Of a stretch of 12,851 nt of DNA, positions 1-6,753 are shown piece by piece. The notes beneath the pieces were generated by a model. The model made no database searches and was not told where the DNA came from. It was given only the letters and a program-made list of their open reading frames with translations. The DNA is from DRQF01 sp964559135 (GTDB lineage: Bacteria; Planctomycetota; GCA-002687715; DRQF01): NCBI GenBank assembly GCA_964559135.1, contig CAZLGG010000112.1, positions 1 through 12,851 of the forward strand, given 5' to 3'. Position 1 is the first letter of the stretch; every line of letters starts with the position of its first letter. Made by a program: the position numbers and the translations under genes.

Positions 1-34
1 GGACGGGGACGTCCCGAGTCCAGAAGAAGGGACA

Positions 35-124
35 TCTCACGGAGACGCAGAGGCGGGGAGGTTCATCCGGCGAGCACGCTACGATTCCCCACCTGCTTCT
101 CCGTGGCTCCGTGCCTCCGTGAGA
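35..124. repeat. Imperfect inverted repeat (arms 35-44 and 115-124)
   Basis: TCTCACGGAG at 35-44 is exactly complementary to CTCCGTGAGA at 115-124. Weaker similarity continues inward: the left arm runs into a CGCAGAGGCGGGG-like stretch, and the complement of the right side into CACGGAG units followed by GCAGGTGGGG. The motif style (CACGGAG / CTCCGTG) resembles short intergenic repeats I recall from several environmental bacterial genomes. That recollection is not verified here. Confidence 0.5.
99..122 (+). repeat. Triple 8-bp tandem repeat CTCCGTGN
   Basis: Three consecutive units, CTCCGTGG, CTCCGTGC and CTCCGTGA, share seven of eight bases. They form the right arm of the inverted repeat. 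The left arm (35-58) is a degenerate complement, so the element is asymmetric. Confidence 0.6.
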
Positions 125-276
125 GGAAAACCTGAACGTCAACGTCGACCCGAACGCTTCCGCACGAGCCGTGGCACGGGCGGGACGGGGACGTCCCGGC
201 GCCAGGGGGAAGGGAGGCTTCAGTGTGTCAAGCCAAGCTCTGCGCCCCGGAGGAAGGGGGCTTCGATGACGTGGAG

Positions 277-294
277 TGAAGAGCTTGCTCTTCA
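277..294. repeat. Perfect 8-bp-stem hairpin downstream of the toroid gene
   Basis: TGAAGAGCTTGCTCTTCA is a near-perfect palindrome with 8-bp arms (277-284 and 287-294) around TT. A second short hairpin, CTCCC-GGC-GGGAG, lies at 301-313. Both sit 20-55 bp past the stop codon of the minus-strand gene ending at 333, where a transcription terminator or 3'-end processing structure could be. Neither is followed by a T-run on the minus strand, so an intrinsic terminator is only a weak possibility. Confidence 0.3.
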
Positions 295-332
295 TGCCGG
301 CTCCCGGCGGGAGAAGCGGCGTTCCTGTCGGT

Positions 333-2052
333 TCAACGATCGGCTTCGCGGCTCTGGCTCCAGCGCCAGCAGGCGTCGAGAGCCAACACGAGCAGAGCGA
401 CCCGAGCCGGATCCTTCGTTCCAGCCCCCTGGAATCCGAGTTCGCGGAACGCCACCGCATTCACGCCGTCGGCGAAGTTCCGCCAGAAGTTCCCGCCCAC
501 ATCGTTGGTCGCCAGAGCCCCGAAGAAGCAGTACTCGAGGTCCGGCGAGACACCCGCCGTCGCGGCGGCGGGGGGATTCGAAGCCACCCGAACGGAGGAA
601 ACCCTCATCACGACGTCCTCGGGNNNNNNNNNNGGAGACCAGCCGTCCGCACCGGCTGCGGAGAATGACACCCATGGCGGTGAGGGATTCGGGATGGCGA
701 CCCAAGATGGGGTCCATGAACCCACCGGGCGCGGCCAGGGGAGCCTTCCCGAAGACGGCGGGGATATGGCCGTCCTTGTCGGTCACGGCGTCCAGGCGAG
801 CCATGACCTTCACGAAGACCCGTTCGTCCACGTCGACGCCCGCATCGGAGGCCGACCGCAACGCCATGACGCACCACGTCGTCGTGAGCACATCGGGCGT
901 TCCCCCCTCGGCCGCACCCGTCGTCCAGAGCCCCTTGGAACCTCGACGCGCCAGAAGCGCTCGAACCCCGCGTGCGACGGCGGTCTCGTAGCGATCCTCC
1001 ATGGTGGCGCCGTAAGCCTCCGCGAGAGCCAACTCGGCCATCGCGGCGTTCATCGTGGGATGGTCCCCCCCCGTGGGGAACCCACCCTCGGCATTTTGTC
1101 GTTGCATGAGCCAGGAAAGGCCACGCTTCACGGTCTTGGCGTACTTCCCTTCCTCGGGCCCATTGTCGTCGCCCAGGAAGGCCAGAAGCGCCAACCCCGT
1201 CGTGCCGACGTCGTCGAGGCCGCTCGCGGAAGGCCGCGCTTTCCACGCCCCGTCGTCTCCTTGGGAACGGGCAAGGCCCTCCAACCCTTCGGACACGGTT
1301 CGGGCCAGCCAGTCGGGAAACTGGGTCATCATGCGGGCGACGAAGAGGCCCTGAAAAACGGTATCGCGCGCGAAGGGGGTGCAGGGAATGGGCTCGGCCT
1401 GTCCCACCGGAAGGACCGCGAGGGTTCTGGCCACGTCCTTCATGGGAACGGCGTCTCCGATCTCGAGGCTGAACTCCCGCTTCTTCTCGGCGGGTTCGGC
1501 CATGGCGGCCCTCACCCGCCGTCCGAGTTCGGCGAGGACCTCGTCGGTGGACTTGCCGGGAAGGGGATCGTCTCCCCCGCCGAGCCGCCACACGGTCTTG
1601 GCCGTGGGGCCGTCAACGAAGACATGTACGAAAAGAGGTCGACCTTTTTCCTTCGGGATGTTCAGCCCTTCGAGGGCGCCCGTGCCCAGAACCTTTCCGA
1701 GTTCCGCCATCATGCGGATTCCCGGATTCACACCGCCGGTCTCCCGAAACACCCACCCCGGAGCCTTCGTCTCCGGCATCCAAACGTGGACCCGCTTCAA
1801 GTCGACGCCCTTGCCCAACAGGAAGGCGACGAGTCGTCTGAGCTCGCCGAAGCGAACCGCCCTGCTCAGGTCGATGCGGAACCCCAGGGAGGGCCAACTC
1901 TCGGGCGCCGTCGCGGCGGCCAGTTGACGGGCGGTCACGGGCTTATCCCCCTGGAGGAGCCGGCCTTTCTCCAGCTTCAAGGACACCTCGGCCGGTTGGG
2001 GAGCCTGCCCCCACAGGCTTCCCGCGATGACGAGCCAGATCAGTCGTTTCAT
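333..2052 (-). CDS. Exported alpha/alpha-toroid (prenyltransferase-repeat) protein with ExbD-like N-terminal region; split by assembly gap
   Basis: The start at 2052 (MKRLIWLVIAGSLWGQ) has an AGGAGG at 2064-2069, 11 nt upstream, and gives a short signal peptide of about 16 residues. Residues 23-225 form two alpha/beta segments, around 56-92 and 190-215, that resemble the periplasmic half of ExbD/TolR. From about 250 come toroid repeats of the terpenoid-cyclase/prenyltransferase type, with QxxxGxW/F-like motifs: QGDDGAW (264-270), QNAEGGF (319-325) and RGSKGLW (370-376). After 473 codons the frame meets the N gap at 624-633. The family-typical ending, including DLEYCFFGALA and VGGNFWRNF, continues in another frame from 623 to the TGA at 333-335, giving 96 more residues. 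Codons abut the gap exactly on both sides, so the true gap is probably a multiple of three and the gene intact. No catalytic role can be assigned; cyclase activity is not implied. It is transcribed divergently from the 2130-8096 operon. Confidence 0.8.
624..633. other. Assembly gap (10 Ns)
   Basis: Ten unknown bases, probably a placeholder of arbitrary length. They fall inside the C-terminal part of the minus-strand toroid gene. The last upstream codon (634-636) and the first downstream codon (621-623) lie flush against the Ns, so ten is incompatible with a continuous frame. Confidence 0.98.
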
Positions 2053-2098
2053 GGGGACATGAACCTCCTCGAACCTTGCGCTCCCGCCGCCAGCTTGC

Positions 2099-2104
2099 AT
2101 TGTA
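2099..2104 (-). promoter_or_regulatory. Possible -10 box for the minus-strand toroid gene
   Basis: On the minus strand the 77-bp divergent spacer contains TACAAT (five of six matches to TATAAT), about 47 bp before the start codon at 2052. No good -35 hexamer is seen at 16-18 bp. No equally good box was found for the plus-strand operon starting at 2130, although its promoter must lie in or near this spacer. Confidence 0.3.
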
Positions 2105-2129
2105 GCGTCCTGGATGGAACAAGGGAACG

Positions 2130-4052
2130 ATGAACGGACAAAGCAAGAATTGGATCGCGGGGGTCTTTTCTCTCGTCATCCTCGTCGTCGGTCTCGCCGG
2201 CCCCGTGACGGGGCAGGAGGCTCCCGACGTCGAGGGAGGAACGTTTCTGCTCGGGGATCGCTCCGTCACGCTGACGAAAGAGGACATCGCCCGCCACTAC
2301 GCTTTCGTGAGGGGTCTGAATCCCAGGCTGAGCCATGCCGATCTGTATGAGGCGGCCTGGGCGCGGGCGATCCGTCTCCAAGAGGCCAAGGACGCCGGCA
2401 TCGACGCTCCCGAGAAGGACTTTCGCGCGTGGATGGCCAAGCGCCACGCATCCCGACGGATGGACTGGACCGACGCCGAGGGGCGCGTTCTTCCCGAGAG
2501 GCTGCAGAGCTACGTGGCTCGCTTCGGCTGCAAGAACGTGGCCGAGTACGAAGCGCGCTGCCGCGAGGAGTTCGTCTCCGAGCGCTTCGTCGAAGCGTCG
2601 ACGGACACGAAGCCGCCGACGGACGACGAGGTCCGCAAGCGGTTCGATTCCCTCTTCCAGACTCTGAAGATCGAAACCTTCGTCCTCGCTCCGGAGACTC
2701 TTCCGCGGCGGCCGAAGCTCTCCCGGGATTCGAACGAGGACCGAGCCCTCTTCAAGTCGTGGTGGGCCTCGCTGCCCGAGCGCATGAAGCTTCGTTACGA
2801 CGACGCGGAACGCCCAGCCATCGAAGCGGAGGTGATCTACGCACGTTTCGATGACCAGACGGCGGAATCGTTCAAGACGTGGTTCACCACTCGGCAGCCG
2901 GGTCCCGGCAAGTCCATGGCCGAACTCACTCAGAGCTACGTTCTCGACGACGTCACGCGGGCCAAGCTCCTCGAGCGCTGGCGCGAAACCCGTCGAGGCG
3001 GTCATGCGTGGCTGAATCGATCGGTGACGCCGGGACTCAGCGATGAGGCGTCCTTTCGCGAGGTGCTTCCCAGCTTGGAGCGAGAATGGAAAACCATCCG
3101 GTATGTGGGCGAACTCTGGGAACGCCTGAATGACGGCAAGGAACCGCTCGACAACATGAAAGACGTCGCACGGCGTTGGGGCCTCGCGTACCGGCACATC
3201 CCCCTCACTGCGCTATGGCGCCTCACGCGGCGCGAATCCGGCCTCCCCGGCGATCATCCCATCCACATCGCCAAGACATCTGCGGGTTCACTGTTTCGCT
3301 ACAAGACGAATCCGGGAAGGGACTCGAGCCTCTACTTCGTCGACGGCGTCGTGGACCAGATCGGGCGGCACGCTTCCATCTGGCGCCTGTTGAAAAAAGA
3401 ACCCCTGAGGGCGCCCACCGCCGACGAGGCCATGCAACGGGCCTGGACCGACTTCGAGGACGCCAACGCATGGCGACTGGCGGAAGCCGCAGGGCGCAGG
3501 ATCACGGAACGCCTCATGGGAAAGCTCGCGGACAAGTGGAAGGAGAAGCGAACGGACCCGGACTTTGCGGCCGGACGCCGGCAGGCGCTCAAGCCCCTGT
3601 TCAACCTGGCCGTGGGCGGCGTGAAGGACGGACGGGTGATGGGCCCCTTCGTCGTCCGCCCCTTCCAGCCCGAGATGGAAGCACCCCTTTACCGCGGCCC
3701 CATCGGCCGCCGCATCGCCAACGTCTTCCGTACGAATTGGACGGCTCTCGGCGGACCCCTTGGTACGCTCTATGCCGCCGGGGACGTCTTGGACCCCTAC
3801 GTCGACGCCTTGAGAAGGCTCTACCTCATTCCCCGCATCGTCGAAGTCATTCCGCCAGGGGATCGACGATGGGAGCGGGATGCCACGGCCCGGGCCACCG
3901 CACGAAACTCCCTCCTGGGCGAAAGACGGCGCGAACAATTCCGAAACATTCGCTCCCATTGGCGTTGGCCGGGTATCGTGCTCAAATATCGACTGAAGGC
4001 CCCTCACTTCGAGAAGGCCATGGCGGCGGAACGCATCCGCCGCTCGAAATAG
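2130..4052 (+). CDS. Exported SurA/PpiD-like chaperone-type protein, no recognisable parvulin domain
   Basis: This 640-residue protein has a signal peptide (hydrophobic 9-23, likely cleavage near residue 29). Residues 40-105 read like the SurA/PpiD N-terminal helical region: a strand GDRSVTLTKEDI, then helices with LYEAAWARAIRLQEAKDAGI and an EKDFRAWM linker. The segment DDEVRKRFDSLFQTLKIETF (165-184) matches the post-helix strand of these proteins. The C-terminus, LYLIPRIVEVIPPGDRRWER (564-583) followed by a basic helix, resembles the closing strand and helix of PpiD/SurA. I cannot find the parvulin active-site pattern between them, so it is more likely a holdase-type chaperone than an active prolyl isomerase (inference). 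The ATG at 2130 has AAGGGA only 3 nt upstream, which is close. It is the first gene of the operon; its TAG stop overlaps the next gene's ribosome binding site. Confidence 0.7.
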   Translation: MNGQSKNWIAGVFSLVILVVGLAGPVTGQEAPDVEGGTFLLGDRSVTLTKEDIARHYAFVRGLNPRLSHADLYEAAWARAIRLQEAKDAGIDAPEKDFRAWMAKRHASRRMDWTDAEGRVLPERLQSYVARFGCKNVAEYEARCREEFVSERFVEASTDTKPPTDDEVRKRFDSLFQTLKIETFVLAPETLPRRPKLSRDSNEDRALFKSWWASLPERMKLRYDDAERPAIEAEVIYARFDDQTAESFKTWFTTRQPGPGKSMAELTQSYVLDDVTRAKLLERWRETRRGGHAWLNRSVTPGLSDEASFREVLPSLEREWKTIRYVGELWERLNDGKEPLDNMKDVARRWGLAYRHIPLTALWRLTRRESGLPGDHPIHIAKTSAGSLFRYKTNPGRDSSLYFVDGVVDQIGRHASIWRLLKKEPLRAPTADEAMQRAWTDFEDANAWRLAEAAGRRITERLMGKLADKWKEKRTDPDFAAGRRQALKPLFNLAVGGVKDGRVMGPFVVRPFQPEMEAPLYRGPIGRRIANVFRTNWTALGGPLGTLYAAGDVLDPYVDALRRLYLIPRIVEVIPPGDRRWERDATARATARNSLLGERRREQFRNIRSHWRWPGIVLKYRLKAPHFEKAMAAERIRRSK

Positions 4053-4055
4053 GAG
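4051..4055 (+). promoter_or_regulatory. Ribosome binding site deciding a TTG start
   Basis: AGGAG lies 6 nt before the TTG at 4062 and overlaps the TAG stop (4050-4052) of the upstream gene. This supports TTG as the start of the binding-protein gene and suggests translational coupling. Confidence 0.75.
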
Positions 4056-4061
4056 TCCCGC

Positions 4062-5774
4062 TTGCTCAGGACCATCGCCTCGCGAATCGCGGTTTGCTTC
4101 CTCGCGATCTCGACGTCCTTGCTCGTTGTCGCCTGCAGCCCGAAGAACGAGCCCGTGACCTCGACACCCACTTCATCGTCGGGTCAGGAGTCCGCGCTCC
4201 CAACCACCTCCGCCGCCAAGGCCCCCCGCGTCCGCGGTCGTGTGGTGATGAAGACGGGACAACCCTTCCTCTCGCTCAACCCTCTCACCGCCAACGGCAA
4301 GGTCGACCTCAACGTCCTCAAGTACCACCTGCACTGCTACCTGTTGACGGAGAATCCGGAGGAGGTGGAAGCAGTCCCATGGCTCGCCAAGAGCCTGCCC
4401 GACCTCGAAGAAGGAGGGCTCCGCCAGACGTGGACCCTTCGCCGCGCCCTTTGGTCCGACGGCCGCCCCGTCACCACCAAAGACGTGATCTTCACCTGGA
4501 AGCTCCTCACCCACCCGGACAGACCGGAGGCCATGGCAGCGTCGGCCGCGGCGGCCTCGGTGGCGGACGTGGCGCGGATCGAAGCTCTCGACGCCCATCG
4601 CTTTCGGGTGATCTACAAACGCCCCCACTTTCGACACTGGATCGACTTCGGCGCGACGTTCCCCATCGTCCCCGCTCACGCCACGCCGTCGGACCCTGGG
4701 AAGGCCGCAGCAAAGCGTTTCTTGAAGGTGAATCTGGGGCCCTACGGTGTCGCAAGTTGGACGCGGGAAGATCTGAAACTGGAACGGCACGTCCCATGGT
4801 GGGGCGACGACGACCGACGCTTCGACGGGCTCTTCTCCATCAAGAACTTCGACTATCGCCTCGTGACCGACTCGGTCCTCACCCGGGAGCTCCTCAAGAA
4901 GAACGAGTTGGACATCGCCGTCATCTTCAAGCGGGAGGACTTCGACGCCCTCGATCGCGCCAAGTCCGATCTGGGTCTCGAGACGGCTCACTACAATCTC
5001 TCTCAGTGGAGCTTCATCGGCTGGAATGCGCGCCGCCCCCCCTTCGACGACGCCCGCGTGCGAAGGGCGCTTTCCCATCTCGTCCCGCGTAAGCAAATCA
5101 ACGAGAGGTTCTTCAACGGAGACGCGGGCATCGTGGCGGGACCGTTCTTCGGGTGCGAGGGCGTCCTCCAGGACCCCGAGATTCACGCACCGCGACTGAG
5201 CCCCGCCAGGGCCCTGGCCCTGCTCGACGAAGCCGGTTGGAAGGACAGCGACGGCGACGGGCTCCGGGACAAGGACGGGCGCCCGTTCCGGTTCCGACTG
5301 CTTTATCCCACCGAGGGCAAGGCCTCCCTCGAAGGTCCGCTGAAGGTCATTCAGAGCTCATTCTCGCAGGCCGGCATCCGCATGATTTTGGACAGTCGCC
5401 AGTACGGCAGCCTCATCTACCCCGAAGACGGCCTGCTGCCCCGTGGCGATTTCGATGCCTTCACCCTGATCTGGAGCGTCGACCCCCTCTTCCCGGATCT
5501 CCAGTCTCTCTACGGCTCCGCGGGGGCCTGGAATTGGTGCGGCTACAGCAACCCGAAGCTGGATGAACTCTTCGAGGCCTACGCCCATGCGGATGACGAT
5601 GCGGCGCGCATCATGAAGGCGAGGAGGATGCAAGAGATTCTCGCCGCGGACCAGCCTCACCTGTGGCTTTTCAGCAATCCCATCTGGGTCGTATGGAACA
5701 AACGCTTGAAGGGCGTCCGCACCCATCATTTGGGTATCCGGCAATGGGAGTTCTTCGTGGACGGAGAGGACTGA
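4062..5774 (+). CDS. Peptide ABC transporter substrate-binding lipoprotein (OppA/DppA family)
   Basis: This 570-residue extracytoplasmic solute-binding protein belongs to family 5 (SBP_bac_5). It starts at TTG 4062, directly after AGGAG. A lipoprotein signal is clear: hydrophobic 9-24 followed by lipobox VVAC with Cys25, then a Ser/Thr/Pro-rich linker (about 32-50). Family landmarks are WSDGRPVTTKDVIFTWK (131-147), FIGWNARRPPFDDARVRRAL (318-337) and AGWKDSDGDGLRDKDG (391-406). The last is the common DxDGDG loop ahead of the second lobe. Length is normal for the family. It would sit lipid-anchored in the periplasm and pass peptides, or other solutes such as nickel or sugars handled by this family, to the permeases encoded just downstream. 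The substrate cannot be read from sequence. Confidence 0.93.
   Translation: MLRTIASRIAVCFLAISTSLLVVACSPKNEPVTSTPTSSSGQESALPTTSAAKAPRVRGRVVMKTGQPFLSLNPLTANGKVDLNVLKYHLHCYLLTENPEEVEAVPWLAKSLPDLEEGGLRQTWTLRRALWSDGRPVTTKDVIFTWKLLTHPDRPEAMAASAAAASVADVARIEALDAHRFRVIYKRPHFRHWIDFGATFPIVPAHATPSDPGKAAAKRFLKVNLGPYGVASWTREDLKLERHVPWWGDDDRRFDGLFSIKNFDYRLVTDSVLTRELLKKNELDIAVIFKREDFDALDRAKSDLGLETAHYNLSQWSFIGWNARRPPFDDARVRRALSHLVPRKQINERFFNGDAGIVAGPFFGCEGVLQDPEIHAPRLSPARALALLDEAGWKDSDGDGLRDKDGRPFRFRLLYPTEGKASLEGPLKVIQSSFSQAGIRMILDSRQYGSLIYPEDGLLPRGDFDAFTLIWSVDPLFPDLQSLYGSAGAWNWCGYSNPKLDELFEAYAHADDDAARIMKARRMQEILAADQPHLWLFSNPIWVVWNKRLKGVRTHHLGIRQWEFFVDGED
5763..5770 (+). promoter_or_regulatory. Ribosome binding site deciding a second TTG start
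   Basis: GGAGAGGA ends 8 nt before the TTG at 5779, inside the last codons of the upstream gene (stop at 5772-5774). The predicted product from TTG begins MARFLTRRLLQIPPVLL, the usual N-terminus of OppB-type permeases, which confirms the start. Confidence 0.75.
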
Positions 5775-5778
5775 ACCC

Positions 5779-6753
5779 TTGGCGCGATTTCTGACCCGCC
5801 GACTCCTTCAGATCCCACCCGTCCTCCTGTGCATCTTGCTCCTCGTGTTCTTCCTCATCGACGCGGGGCTTCACGACCTGAGTCCGAAAGACCTGCAACC
5901 GGGAACGTCTTTGAGTGCGGAGGAGATCGCGAAGCGGCTGGAGGACTTTCGGGCGGCGCACAGGTTGAACGACCCCTTCCCCGTCCGATTCGGTGCATGG
6001 GTCGCCGACGCCCTCAGACTCGACTTCGGAGATTCGCTCCGAGAAGGACGCCCCGTCACGGAAGTGATCCGCGGCGGCCTTGGGGCCACGCTTCTCGTGC
6101 AGATCCCGGCGCTCGTTCTCGCCTACCTGGTGGGAGTCCCCCTGGGCGTCTTTCTGGCGCTGCGCGCGGGCCGCCCGCCGGCCCGAGCCTTGAACGGTTT
6201 CCTCTTTTTTCTCTTCGCCGTCCCGACGTTTTGGGTCGCGACCTTGATGGTGGTCTACCTGGCGACGGATGCGGGCTGGCCCATTTTTCCCCTCGAGGGG
6301 CTCGCCTCCCGCAACGGAACGGTCGATCTTTTCGACCGCGCATGGCATCTGATCCTTCCCGTCACCGCTCTTTCCCTTCCACTTTTGGTGTGGATCAGCC
6401 GCCTCACCCGCGACCTGCTCCTCGATATCCGTGCGAGTCACTGGGCGAGGACTCTGCGCGCCGTCGGTTTTTCGGAGGCCCGTATCGTAGGGCGCTACGG
6501 ACTGCGGGAAGCCTTGGGTCCCTTGGCCGTGCAGTTGGGCATCCTTCTGCCGGGTCTCGTGGGGGGCTCCATCGTGGTCGAACGCATCTTCAATCTTCCG
6601 GGGCTGGGGCAGGTCCTTTGGAACGCCACCTTCAGCCGCGATTTCCCCGTCCTCCAGGCCCTCGTGCTCGCCACGGCCCTGGCCACGCTGGGCGGGTTCC
6701 TCCTGGCCGACACGCTGGGGCGACTGTCGAGCCCGCGGAGGGCGGAGGCATGA
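5779..6753 (+). CDS. Peptide ABC transporter permease, OppB/DppB family
   Basis: This 324-residue inner-membrane protein has the OppB layout. There is a first membrane segment at about 11-29, then a periplasmic region with HRLNDPFPVRFGAWV and LRLDFGDSL (61-87). More membrane segments lie at about 103-128, 137-161, 190-208, 250-267 and 291-311. The cytoplasmic EAA loop that contacts the ATPase is ARTLRAVGFSEARIVGRYGL (223-242) followed by REALGPL. The C-terminal VVERIFNLPGLGQVLWNA is highly typical. It starts at TTG, 4 bp after the binding-protein gene, and its TGA overlaps the next ATG (ATGA at 6750-6753). It should pair with the downstream OppC-like protein to form the translocation channel. 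Confidence 0.94.
   Translation: MARFLTRRLLQIPPVLLCILLLVFFLIDAGLHDLSPKDLQPGTSLSAEEIAKRLEDFRAAHRLNDPFPVRFGAWVADALRLDFGDSLREGRPVTEVIRGGLGATLLVQIPALVLAYLVGVPLGVFLALRAGRPPARALNGFLFFLFAVPTFWVATLMVVYLATDAGWPIFPLEGLASRNGTVDLFDRAWHLILPVTALSLPLLVWISRLTRDLLLDIRASHWARTLRAVGFSEARIVGRYGLREALGPLAVQLGILLPGLVGGSIVVERIFNLPGLGQVLWNATFSRDFPVLQALVLATALATLGGFLLADTLGRLSSPRRAEA

Larger units (their letters stand above)
1..198. repeat. 16-bp direct repeat, copies 1-16 and 183-198
   Basis: The sequence GGACGGGGACGTCCCG occurs at 1-16 and again, identical, at 183-198, 182 bp apart. Each copy contains the perfect palindrome GGGACGTCCC. The second copy can fold as a hairpin with stem CGGGAC (181-186) and GTCCCG (193-198) around a 6-nt loop. 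The pair brackets the inverted repeat and tandem repeat at 35-124. The left copy touches the window edge, so its true length is unknown. No T-run follows either hairpin, so this is not a classical terminator. Confidence 0.6.
1..332. other. Gene-free repeat-rich intergenic region
   Basis: No convincing coding region is visible on either strand; the open frames here are GC-driven and lack a ribosome binding site or a recognisable product. The segment instead holds several short repeats listed separately: two identical 16-bp copies (1-16 and 183-198), a triple 8-bp tandem repeat (99-122), an imperfect inverted repeat (arms 35-44 and 115-124) and two small hairpins (277-294 and 301-313). It lies downstream of the minus-strand toroid gene that ends at 333. 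It could be a noncoding repeat element or an intergenic spacer extending beyond the left edge. Confidence 0.6.

Noticed and set aside
183..198. Intrinsic terminator at the 16-bp repeat hairpin
   Set aside because: The stem is GC-rich, but no T-run follows on either strand.
1..332. CRISPR array or tRNA in the left intergenic region
   Set aside because: The repeats are only 8-16 bp with no regular spacers, and no cloverleaf could be drawn.
1370..1900. ExbD proton-channel subunit as the function of the left-hand gene
   Set aside because: Only the periplasmic-type fold pattern is suggested. There is no ExbD membrane anchor with its conserved aspartate and no ExbB neighbour.
505..2133. Long plus-strand open frame (542 codons) antisense to the toroid gene
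   Set aside because: Its product is low-complexity in Arg/Gly/Pro/His with no recognisable fold. The opposite strand has a signal peptide, an RBS and toroid motifs. High GC makes antisense frames stay open.
3176..5092. 638-codon frame spanning the SurA-like and binding-protein genes
   Set aside because: It crosses two real genes in another frame and its product is Arg/Pro-rich without motifs.
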